NCBI RefSeq assembly: GCF_024742075.1
Contig: NZ_JANSGD010000001.1
Location: 744,001-808,000, forward strand
DNA length: 64,000 nt
Source: Facklamia sp. 7083-14-GEN3
Lineage (GTDB): Bacteria; Bacillota; Bacilli; Lactobacillales; Aerococcaceae
Direction of reading: 5' to 3'
A program made the translations under genes and the position numbers. Under the pieces are notes generated by a model. The model searched no databases. It was not told where the DNA came from and saw nothing but the letters and a program-made list of their open reading frames with translations. Each line of letters starts with the position of its first letter. Positions within the stretch are counted from its first letter, which is position 1. Positions 55,748 through 63,064 of the stretch are shown one piece after another.

Positions 55748-56890
55748 CTATTTATTTATTTTTATAATTGCTTCAATTAATTGATCAATCTCATTTTTAG
55801 TCGTATAGCGACCAAATGAAATCCGAACACTCTCTTGCCAACGTGCCTGGTTATCTGGGTAGTAAGCAGTCAGGATACGGCTTGGTTTTATCGAACCGGC
55901 TGAACAAGCAGAGCCTGCTGAAAGATAAATATCTTGCATATCCAACTGAATAATCAACTGGCTAGCTAATTTTCCCTTAAACCAAATACTATGTATACGA
56001 TTATTATGATGATTGAGGTCACCATTTCTTTGATAGTTAATGCCCGCCTCATCCAATTGTTGAAAGAAATAAGCTGTCAATTCTTTAAAATTTTCTTGTA
56101 GTTCTTCATAGTCCTGATACATCAACTCCAAGGCTTCCACCATCCCTAAAATATAAGGCAAGTTTTCAGTTCCTGAACGCTTAGTATACTCTTGATCACC
56201 ACCTAATAATAAAGGATCTAAGGTCATCTCTTTATTCCAAGCCTGGTAGACTAAAAAACCGATTCCTTTTGGCGCATAAAATTTATGACCTGACCCGTTG
56301 AAAGAGGTACAAGGAAAACTTTGTGGGTTAATCTTCTGATAGCCAACAGCTTGGGTGGCATCAACATGGAACCAATAACCCTTTTGCTTAGCATATTGAC
56401 CCAAGTCTTGGATAGGCAGTTGCGAACCCACTTCATTATTGACTGCCATAACCGTCCAACCGATGGTCGTTTCTTTACTGGCTGCAATAAATTGTTGTAG
56501 TGTAAATTGATGGTTAGAATCAGGCTGGATCCGACTTACTTCAAATCCCTTCTTCTCTAAATCAAGAAGAACCTTATCCACTGCTGAATGTTCAATTGCT
56601 GTGGTCACAATATGATTGCCTAGACCTAATTCACGTGCTCGAAAAGCTTGTGATCGAAGTGCCCAATTGATGGCCTCGGTTGCACCGGATGTAAAATAGA
56701 GTTCTGCCTTTTCCTCTAGCTCTAAGAGGTCTTTTAATCGTCGACGTGCTAAGGTCAACTTATTTTTACTTGCTTTTCCTAGTTTATAGGTAGCAGAAGG
56801 ATTTCCAAAAGATTCTGCTAAAGCGTGAGAAATTCGTGCTTGAACACGGAGATCGACTGGGGTCGTCGCTGCATAATCAAAATATATCAT
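55748..56890 (-). CDS. Cysteine desulfurase (NifS/IscS-like)
   Basis: 380 residues. The PLP Lys lies in SGHKFYAPKG, the N-terminal is MIYFDYAATTPVD, and the catalytic Cys loop is SAGSACSAGS. The enzyme takes sulfur from cysteine for tRNA thiolation or Fe-S clusters. ATG 56890 follows aaggtgag; longer frames to 57016 are not supported. Divergent from rarA. Its neighbours DUF1831 and mnmA point to tRNA thiolation as the main job. Confidence 0.94.
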   Translation of the reverse strand: MIYFDYAATTPVDLRVQARISHALAESFGNPSATYKLGKASKNKLTLARRRLKDLLELEEKAELYFTSGATEAINWALRSQAFRARELGLGNHIVTTAIEHSAVDKVLLDLEKKGFEVSRIQPDSNHQFTLQQFIAASKETTIGWTVMAVNNEVGSQLPIQDLGQYAKQKGYWFHVDATQAVGYQKINPQSFPCTSFNGSGHKFYAPKGIGFLVYQAWNKEMTLDPLLLGGDQEYTKRSGTENLPYILGMVEALELMYQDYEELQENFKELTAYFFQQLDEAGINYQRNGDLNHHNNRIHSIWFKGKLASQLIIQLDMQDIYLSAGSACSAGSIKPSRILTAYYPDNQARWQESVRISFGRYTTKNEIDQLIEAIIKINK

Positions 56891-57033
56891 TGCCTCACCT
56901 TTTCTATTCCTAATACAACTATTATAACGCATTTTAATAATTTTGAAAGTGTTTACTTCTAGAAATAAAAGGCATTTATTCATCAAAAAGAACCTTTTGT
57001 GGTAAACTATACACATTATAAGGAGGTTTCCGA

Positions 57034-58311
57034 ATGCAACAACCTTTAGCTTATCGCATGCGGCCCAAACATATTGATCAAGTCTTGGGACAAACTCATC
57101 TGGTAGGGCCAGGCAAAATTATCCGTCGAATGGTTGAGGCCAAGCGCCTTTCTTCTATGATTCTTTATGGTCCTCCTGGCACCGGCAAAACTTCTATTGC
57201 TGCTGCTATTGCTGGAACAACTGAATATGCTTTTCGTCATTTAAATGCCGCAACCGATGCAAAAAAAGATTTAGAAGTTGTTGTCGCTGAAGCTAAAATG
57301 TCAGGTACATTGATTTTACTATTAGATGAAATTCACCGTTTGAATAAGGTTAAACAGGATTACTTGTTGCCTCATTTAGAAAATGGACGGATTATCTTAA
57401 TCGGAGCGACTACTGAGAATCCTTACATTTCGATTAACCCTGCCATTCGCTCAAGGGCTCAAATTTTTGAAGTCAAACCCCTGTCTAGTCAAGAAATTCA
57501 ATTAGGTTTAGAAAGAGCGATTGAGGATGTTGACCATGGCTTGGGCAAGTATCCCGTTGAAATTACTAAAGACACCCTTAAGCATTTTTCTTCGGTAACT
57601 AACGGCGACATCCGTTCAGCCCTCAACGCTTTGGAGTTAGCGGTTCTTTCCACCCCAGAAAACGATCAGGGTAAGATTGTAATCACGCAAGAAATCGCTG
57701 AAGAATGTTTACAACGTAAACGATTAACCCACGATAAAGATGGCGACAACCATTATGATGTCATCTCTGCTTTGCAAAAATCAATTCGAGGATCAGATGT
57801 CGATGCGGCTATGTATTATTTAGCGATTCTATTAGAAGCTGGCGAATTAATCATCGCTTGTCGACGCTTATTAGTGATTGCTTATGAAGATATTGGTTTT
57901 GGCAATCCGCAAGCTACCCAACGAACAGTAGCGGCTGTTGAAGCAGCTGAAAAGTTGGGACTGCCCGAAGCCCGAATTCCATTGGCTTTTGCAGTAACCG
58001 ATTTAGCTTTAAGTCCTAAATCAAATACCTCTTACCGCGCTATCAATGCTGCCATGGCTGATATTGAAGCTGGACAGACTGGTCCCGTTCCCGATGCATT
58101 AAAAGATGGACACTATGCAGGAGCCAAAAAATTAGGACGCGCCATTGGTTATCAAAATCCACATGATTATCCCAATCATTTTATTAAACAACAGTACTTA
58201 CCCGATCGGCTTAAAGGTACACGATATTTTAAAGCTGACCCGACTGGAAAATACGAAGCGGCTATTAATCAATACTACCAAGAAATTAAAAAGCAACAGC
58301 AGTCTTCTTAA
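57034..58311 (+). CDS. rarA: Replication-associated recombination protein RarA (MgsA)
   Basis: A 425-residue AAA+ ATPase of the clamp-loader type. Walker A LYGPPGTGKTS is at 45-53, Walker B LLLLDEIHRL near 94, and the arginine finger region follows IRSRAQIFE. The C-terminal tetramerisation domain contains DGHYAGAKKLGRAIGYQNPHDYPNHF (in parts). RarA works at stalled forks with SSB. taaggagg precedes ATG 57034. The 6S RNA gene lies directly downstream. Confidence 0.95.
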   Translation: MQQPLAYRMRPKHIDQVLGQTHLVGPGKIIRRMVEAKRLSSMILYGPPGTGKTSIAAAIAGTTEYAFRHLNAATDAKKDLEVVVAEAKMSGTLILLLDEIHRLNKVKQDYLLPHLENGRIILIGATTENPYISINPAIRSRAQIFEVKPLSSQEIQLGLERAIEDVDHGLGKYPVEITKDTLKHFSSVTNGDIRSALNALELAVLSTPENDQGKIVITQEIAEECLQRKRLTHDKDGDNHYDVISALQKSIRGSDVDAAMYYLAILLEAGELIIACRRLLVIAYEDIGFGNPQATQRTVAAVEAAEKLGLPEARIPLAFAVTDLALSPKSNTSYRAINAAMADIEAGQTGPVPDALKDGHYAGAKKLGRAIGYQNPHDYPNHFIKQQYLPDRLKGTRYFKADPTGKYEAAINQYYQEIKKQQQSS

Positions 58312-58408
58312 ACTCAGGCTGCGCTGTTTAATAAAGGCCTTGTATAAAGTATCGATAAGTAGCTAAAGAATAGTGTTGTAAATGTTTTCATTTCTCCAAA
58401 CAAAACTA

Positions 58409-58436
58409 TTGCAATTCAATCTCATCGTGTTATACT
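58409..58436 (+). promoter_or_regulatory. Promoter of 6S RNA
   Basis: TTGCAA (58409-58414), 16 bases and TATACT (58431-58436), giving a start near 58443. Confidence 0.6.
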
Positions 58437-58442
58437 TAGTTC

Positions 58443-58636
58443 ATAGGAAATATATCTGATGTGTTCGAGAGATAGTCAATGTGTTGACCGAACATTTTAT
58501 ATTAGGGATTCTTTAATCGAATACATATGACAAGCCATCGCATGTGGAAGTCAGAACCATTTCGTGAGAACCCCACCTGATTGCTAGCGGGTTCAACCTA
58601 GCTTTATTGAATCGGCACGATTCGGATATATTTCGA
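58443..58636 (+). ncRNA. ssrS: 6S RNA
   Basis: About 194 bases between a promoter and a terminator. The ends pair (AAATATATC with GATATATTT) to close a long hairpin around a large internal loop, the 6S design that mimics an open promoter and sequesters sigma-A RNA polymerase. The segment CTGATGTGTT near the 5' end also occurs, as I recall, in Bacillus 6S-1. The place downstream of rarA matches Firmicute synteny. The open reading frame content is negligible. Confidence 0.8.
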
Positions 58637-58661
58637 GAGCTGGCAATTGCCAGCTCTTTTT
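58637..58661 (+). terminator. Terminator of 6S RNA
   Basis: GAGCTGGCAATTGCCAGCTC is a perfect palindrome followed by five T. Confidence 0.85.
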
Positions 58662-58693
58662 GATTGGATATTATTTTAGAATTGAGGTTCATT

Positions 58694-58966
58694 ATGCTAC
58701 AAGCCCTACTTTATGCCTTCCCATCGATTTTAGTGATATTGGCGCTCTATATTTTTTACTTTAGACATTCCTTGCAAAAACTTCTCAAATTACAAGACCT
58801 CAGAATTTTCAATTTGATCGCCTTGACCTTTTTTTTATTAGCTATTTTAGGCTTTGTCTTAATCTATCTTCAATTAAAAGTTTGGAGTCTCATCTGGTTA
58901 GTTGTCGTTTTAATTTTAATAACCATGGTGTCTGTGCTCATCTACTTTACTCTTAAATCTCATTAA
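58694..58966 (+). CDS. Hypothetical membrane protein
   Basis: 90 residues, mainly three hydrophobic segments (LLYAFPSILVILALYIFYF, FNLIALTFFLLAILGFVLIY and IWLVVVLILITMVSVLIYF). No family recognised. ATG 58694 follows ttgagg. A longer frame from TTG 58664 would begin inside the terminator region and is not preferred. Confidence 0.6.
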   Translation: MLQALLYAFPSILVILALYIFYFRHSLQKLLKLQDLRIFNLIALTFFLLAILGFVLIYLQLKVWSLIWLVVVLILITMVSVLIYFTLKSH

Positions 58967-59382
58967 TTCACTCAAGTTAAAAGGCCTTCAAAGCTAAATG
59001 TTATGTTCCCTAACAAGGCCCCATAAAAAGAGCATAAAAGGCTGATATCTTTTAAAAAATTATACTAATCGCAATTACTAATCTAAGCACCTCTCCAAGG
59101 GGTAAAAACTAAATTTCCATTAAATCCCTTCTGCATTTTATTTCATGAAAATTGTATTTATTAGCTTAAAAAAGTAAGGTGCAGATTCAGCAGCAGAAGA
59201 TATTTATTTTATTTCTCACCAAAAAAGAGGCCCTCCTTGGCCTCTTTTTTGCAAATCATGATTAACCCTATGGCAACGTCTTCTTTTGAAATTTTGTCCT
59301 GACATTTGATTGTCATGGTATGATTGCCCTCGTTTTACTTCTACTTATTTGATAAGTGAAATCCTTGAGGCAAAAAAACAGA
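58967..59382. other. Gene-free intergenic region
   Basis: Apart from the bidirectional terminator at 59221 I see nothing here: no frame, repeat or RNA structure. Confidence 0.45.
59221..59250. terminator. Bidirectional terminator
   Basis: AAAAAAGAGGCC and GGCCTCTTTTTT form a perfect 12-base stem around CTCCTT (59221-59250). It may end both the 58694 gene (+) and the thi operon (-). Confidence 0.85.
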
Positions 59383-60120
59383 TTATATTTCTGGACTACT
59401 CAAATCCTCCAGCAAAGCTTTCTTAGCCTTTAGAAATTCTGGCAGAAAAATATCCTTGTCAATCTGTTTGACTGCAAATTCACGTTCGAAGACTCTCACC
59501 AACCGACCCGGTTGCCCTCTCAAGACATAGATCCGATTGGCTAGAATCAAGGCCTCATCCACATCATGAGTAATTAAAAGACTCGACCAATTCATCTGCT
59601 GGCGGTAAGCCATAAACCACTCATGAAGACTTCTACGAGTAATTGCATCAAGGGCTGAGAAGGCTTCATCTAATAATAAATAAGCACGACCAAAAGCAGC
59701 TGTCCGCATAAAGGCCACCCGTTGTCGCATCCCACCTGACAAGGTATGCGGATAATAAGGCGCCCACTTATCCATCTCAAAAATCTCCAACAATTCACGC
59801 GCGTATTGCTCAGCCTGAAGTCGCTTCTCTCCTTGGATAATCCTTGGTAACATAATATTTTCCATCACAGTATAATGGGGATAAAGCATATCCTTCTGCA
59901 GCATATAGGAGACCTTTCCTTTAATATCACTCGACCCATCCAGGAGGATTTGTCCTGTTTGAATCGGAAGAATACCTGCAATCAAGTTAAAAAGGGTCGT
60001 CTTACCGACTCCACTCGGACCCAAAATAGCTACAGTCTCCCCCTGGTCTAAGTGCATTGAAACGTTAGCTAAAACCTGATGGTCGCGATATTGATAACTT
60101 AAATCTTGAATGGTTAACAT
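59383..60120 (-). CDS. thiZ: ABC transporter ATPase for thiamine precursor (ThiZ-like)
   Basis: 245 residues. Walker A LGPSGVGKTT, signature LSGGMRQR, Walker B YLLLDEAFSALD and H-loop LLITHDVDEAL are all present, so the ATPase is intact. Nitrate/taurine/pyrimidine-type importers use such subunits. The ATG overlaps the ThiY stop by one base (TAATG), so translation is coupled. It energises import through ThiX. Confidence 0.88.
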   Translation of the reverse strand: MLTIQDLSYQYRDHQVLANVSMHLDQGETVAILGPSGVGKTTLFNLIAGILPIQTGQILLDGSSDIKGKVSYMLQKDMLYPHYTVMENIMLPRIIQGEKRLQAEQYARELLEIFEMDKWAPYYPHTLSGGMRQRVAFMRTAAFGRAYLLLDEAFSALDAITRRSLHEWFMAYRQQMNWSSLLITHDVDEALILANRIYVLRGQPGRLVRVFEREFAVKQIDKDIFLPEFLKAKKALLEDLSSPEI

Positions 60121-61106
60121 TATTCACCTAATAAATCGTTAGTAAAGAGTGTGCTTTGGGTTAAATCTTTGTCTACTAGCTCATGTTCAAATAACCATGT
60201 ATAGAATTTATTCCAGCGCTCTTGATTAATTTGTCCCCACTGCGCTGGATCCGTCGCATACTGCTTACTCAACCATTCTTGAGACTTCAAAACCATTTCC
60301 TTCTGTTCTTCTAATTCCGGTGCATTCTTTAGTAAATAACCTGCAGCTTCTTCCGGATGTTCCATTGCAAATTGGTATCCCTTCTTAATAGCTTGAACCA
60401 TAGCCTTTGCTGGATCAGGATTATCCTTGAGATAATCGTTGTTGACAATAATCACTGGTGAGTAAAAGTCCAACTCTTCAGCAAAATCCTTGAAATACCA
60501 GAAGTTAGTCTCTAATTGCTCTTGATCTGCCATTACACCATCCCAAGCATAGTAAACCCAGGCAGAATCAAACATCTTGTTAGCAAGTCCTACCACAGAG
60601 TTATCCGCTTGATTCGGTACCAATTCCACTTTGGAGAAATCCTTGCCTTCAATGTCTAGAATATAGTCTAACATCCCTAACTCGATTGGATCATTCCAAG
60701 TGCCATAGCTCTTACCTTCCATATCAGCCGGCATCTCAATACCTGCATCTTTACGCGAAATAATTCCCGAAGTATTATGTTCAATAATTGCCGCTACGGC
60801 AGTAACCGGTAAATCTCCGGCAAAGCGTGCGGCCAGACTATCTTGGAAAGAAATCCCGAATTGCGCCTGTCCTAAACCTACTAGCTCTGTGGTTGACCCT
60901 TCTGGTGGACGACGGATGGTCACATCGAGACCCGCTTCTGTAAAGTAGCCCTTCTCTTGCGCAACATAAAGGCCGGTATGGTTGGTATTGGGCACCCAGT
61001 CTAGGATAAAGTCAATCTTTTCTGCAGCTTGGACCGGTTGAACCACAACTAAAAAAGCCATCCATACCATAAAAATACTGACAAATTGTTGATAAATTTT
61101 TTTCAT
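60120..61106 (-). CDS. thiY: Thiamine-precursor substrate-binding protein (NMT1/ThiY-like), no lipobox
   Basis: 328 residues with the NMT1/THI5-like fold: KIDFILDWVPNTNHTGLYVAQEKGYF (in parts) is the signature for N-formyl-aminomethylpyrimidine binders. The N-terminus is a clear Sec signal (KKIYQQFVSIFMVWMAFLVVV) ending QPVQA-A. Binding proteins of Gram-positives are usually lipoproteins with an LxxC box, and none is present here, so it should be cut by signal peptidase I or remain anchored by the uncleaved signal. ATG 61106 has gaaaggaag upstream. Confidence 0.88.
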   Translation of the reverse strand: MKKIYQQFVSIFMVWMAFLVVVQPVQAAEKIDFILDWVPNTNHTGLYVAQEKGYFTEAGLDVTIRRPPEGSTTELVGLGQAQFGISFQDSLAARFAGDLPVTAVAAIIEHNTSGIISRKDAGIEMPADMEGKSYGTWNDPIELGMLDYILDIEGKDFSKVELVPNQADNSVVGLANKMFDSAWVYYAWDGVMADQEQLETNFWYFKDFAEELDFYSPVIIVNNDYLKDNPDPAKAMVQAIKKGYQFAMEHPEEAAGYLLKNAPELEEQKEMVLKSQEWLSKQYATDPAQWGQINQERWNKFYTWLFEHELVDKDLTQSTLFTNDLLGE

Positions 61107-61110
61107 TATA

Positions 61111-61884
61111 TTAACTTCCTTTCTTATCACGATACATCCAAGGGACAATCAATCTTTCAGCTAACTTAACCAAGGCCATCGACAACAAACTCAAGGTAGA
61201 GATAAAGACAATAATCGCGAACATTCGATCGTAAGAGAAGGCCTTCTTGGTCTGAATCATGTATACTCCCAGGCCAATAAACCCGCCCAACCACTCGGCA
61301 ACTACCGAGGAAATAAAAGCATAGGAAACACTAACTCTTAAACCTGACAAGAAATAAGTCATAGAAGAAGGTAACTTGACGTGCCTCAAGACCTGCCCAG
61401 GACTAGCCCCCATCAGTTGCAATAATTGGATGGCATCCTTATCACATTGAGCAAAACCTTCCAGGATAGAAATAAGAATCGGAAAGAGCGTTGTCAGAAC
61501 CACTAATACAACCTTAGGGGTCATATCATAACCCAACCAGAGGACCAAGATTGGTGCTAGAGCTACTGTTGGTATCGTCTGGGTAATAATTAGCAATGGG
61601 TACAAAGCCTTATATATCATCGAAAATCGATCCATTAGAATGGCTAAAATAAAAGCCAAACCAATCCCAATCCCAAGACCGATGAAGGCTTGAATCAAGG
61701 TTACCTGGGCATTGAGCCAGATATTGTCCCAATCCTTAATTAAAGCCACAATAATCTCACTGGGCCGGGGTATGATAAATTTAGGCAGAGCCCCTAACGA
61801 TCCTGCCAGTTCCCACAAGCAGACCAAGGTCAAGGTAAATAACCAAGGCAGACTTTGACTAACGGTGTTTGCTAACTTTTTCAT
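61111..61884 (-). CDS. thiX: ABC permease for thiamine precursor (ThiX-like)
   Basis: About 257 residues with six hydrophobic segments and the BPD_transp_1 loop EGFAQCDKDAIQLLQLMGASPGQVLRHVKLPSS (in parts), the EAA motif that contacts the ATPase. ATG 61884 (MKKLANTV) is preferred over 61911, which overlaps the preceding gene by 53 bases; 61884 still overlaps by 26. The true start is not certain. It belongs to the TPP-riboswitch operon. Confidence 0.85.
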   Translation of the reverse strand: MKKLANTVSQSLPWLFTLTLVCLWELAGSLGALPKFIIPRPSEIIVALIKDWDNIWLNAQVTLIQAFIGLGIGIGLAFILAILMDRFSMIYKALYPLLIITQTIPTVALAPILVLWLGYDMTPKVVLVVLTTLFPILISILEGFAQCDKDAIQLLQLMGASPGQVLRHVKLPSSMTYFLSGLRVSVSYAFISSVVAEWLGGFIGLGVYMIQTKKAFSYDRMFAIIVFISTLSLLSMALVKLAERLIVPWMYRDKKGS

Positions 61885-62158
61885 CGATGGATAAAACATT
61901 CCCTTGAGCATTGTAATGCACCTTCACATTGGCAAAGATGCGTGGATCCACTTGACTTGCAATACGAATCGCCTCTTCTAAAACTTCCATCAATTGAGCT
62001 AAATCGCCCTCAATGGTCGTCTCAAAAGCTGCCACTTCATAGTCCAAACCGGTTGATTGAATATAAGCAATCACTTTATCTACCGCTTCAATCCGTTTGT
62101 CATTCTCAACGGACAGGGCGAGAATCTGCAAAGCCATACTGGCACGATTTTTTTCCAT
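61859..62158 (-). CDS. Thiamine-binding protein (MTH1187/YkoF-like)
   Basis: About 99 residues of the thiamine_BP family: MALQILALSVENDKRIEAVDKVIAYIQ and VAAFETTIEGDLAQLMEVLEEA are typical. Such proteins bind thiamine or its pyrimidine moiety in the cytoplasm. ATG 62158 has aaaggagg upstream, and that site is part of a hairpin (62166-62204) which would hide it. It is the first gene of the operon after the riboswitch. Confidence 0.82.
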   Translation of the reverse strand: MEKNRASMALQILALSVENDKRIEAVDKVIAYIQSTGLDYEVAAFETTIEGDLAQLMEVLEEAIRIASQVDPRIFANVKVHYNAQGNVLSIDEKVSKHR

Positions 62159-62165
62159 AAAAAAT

Positions 62166-62204
62166 ACCTCCTTTTGTTTGCAAGGAGCAAGCCAAAAAGG
62201 AGGT
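62166..62204 (-). promoter_or_regulatory. Shine-Dalgarno-sequestering hairpin of the thi operon
   Basis: ACCTCCTTTT (5' arm) pairs with AAAAGGAGGT, which holds the ribosome site of the thiamine-binding gene, and the 3' arm is followed by TATTTTTT. It can act on translation and, through the T run, on transcription. It lies directly after the TPP aptamer. Confidence 0.75.
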
Positions 62205-62224
62205 TTAAGAACCAATGAAGGTAG

Positions 62225-62315
62225 ATCACTACCGCACATCCCGCCGCAAGTCCTAACTTGTTCCGGTCCTAAGAGTTTGGGTCTCCCCATCTCAGCTTAC
62301 GCACCCCTTGTGTCG
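62225..62315 (-). promoter_or_regulatory. TPP riboswitch
   Basis: On the minus strand it reads ACAAGGGGTGC, then CTGAGATGGGG, then GGAACAAGTTAGGACTTG and GCGGCGGGATG. The CUGAGA pyrimidine-sensing element and the GCG..GGGA pyrophosphate region are those of the thi-box. The P4/P5 arm is short (CAAGT TAGG ACTTG). It should turn off the operon when thiamine pyrophosphate is high. Confidence 0.82.
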
Positions 62316-62665
62316 AAGGTAGTATACCATATTTTGTCAGGGTTGGCGATAAGTTTTAATCATATATTATAAACGGCTTGAAGAAGCCTCAAATAAAATT
62401 AAAAATTTATGACCTATCCATTAGTAGACTGGCCCAAAATAAAATCAAGTCTATGCTCAGTCATTCTTATCATTTACTCAATCCTTTTTTGATAGCAGAT
62501 TAACTATTTGCTTAACTGAAAAAGTTCATGACTTCCAGCTACATCACAAACCTTCATATCGTTACACTTCCTATCGACTTTGAAGTGCAATTTTTTCAAA
62601 ATATTCACATGGATGTATTATGTTTTTTCTACTAGAAACCTAAAATTATTTTAGGAAGAAACGCC
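62316..62665. other. Gene-free region upstream of the TPP riboswitch
   Basis: It contains the thi promoter region (TTGTCAGGG-type AT-rich DNA, not fixed by eye) and otherwise nothing I recognise. Confidence 0.4.
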
Positions 62666-62839
62666 ATGGAAATAGCCTTTATACTTAATCTCTTCGTCAC
62701 TAGAGTCTATAGATTCTATGGGCTCTACCATAAACACCAGAAATATTCGCGAAGAGTATTCGCTGGTCTTGGCATGAGAATCATTGATTGGATTATGGTA
62801 CTTGGCCAAACCTATTTTATAAACTCAAAAATAGATTAG
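62666..62839 (+). CDS. Possible small protein, 57 residues
   Basis: A frame from ATG 62666 (aggaag 6-7 bases upstream) to TAG 62839: MEIAFILNLFVTRVYRFYGLYHKHQK, in parts, with one hydrophobic stretch at each end. No family is recognised. It may be chance; no terminator or promoter of its own is clear. Confidence 0.25.
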   Translation: MEIAFILNLFVTRVYRFYGLYHKHQKYSRRVFAGLGMRIIDWIMVLGQTYFINSKID

Positions 62840-62880
62840 GTAACTACTGGATTGAAAGTTCGAATGATAATACCACATCA

Positions 62881-62925
62881 AAAAACCACCTAAACGTTAT
62901 TATAACAACGTTCCAGGTGGTTTTT
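62881..62925. terminator. Bidirectional hairpin terminator
   Basis: AAAAACCACCT pairs with AGGTGGTTTTT, with an inner AACGTT/AACGTT helix. It lies beyond the tRNA-like element and the 5'-nucleotidase gene on the minus strand. Confidence 0.8.
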
Positions 62926-62963
62926 AAGCTGAACTTATTTCATAGTCTCTAGCTATTTAACAA

Positions 62964-63039
62964 GATGACGGATGCCAGACTCGAACCTGTGACCTATGGA
63001 TTACGAGTGCCTTTCTCTATCATCTAAGCTAACCGATCC
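62964..63039 (-). tRNA. Degenerate tRNA-Thr(CGU)-like element
   Basis: 76 bases aligning end to end with tRNA-Thr. It has a D-arm (TTAGCTTAGATGATAGAGAA), an anticodon loop CTCGTAA and a T-loop GGTTCGAGTC, but the acceptor, anticodon and T stems do not pair properly (for example GGATCGG against ATCCGTC). It is probably a tRNA pseudogene or the scar of an integration event rather than a working tRNA. There is no encoded CCA. Confidence 0.55.
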
Positions 63040-63064
63040 TAATCTTCAAAAAATAATAAAACTA

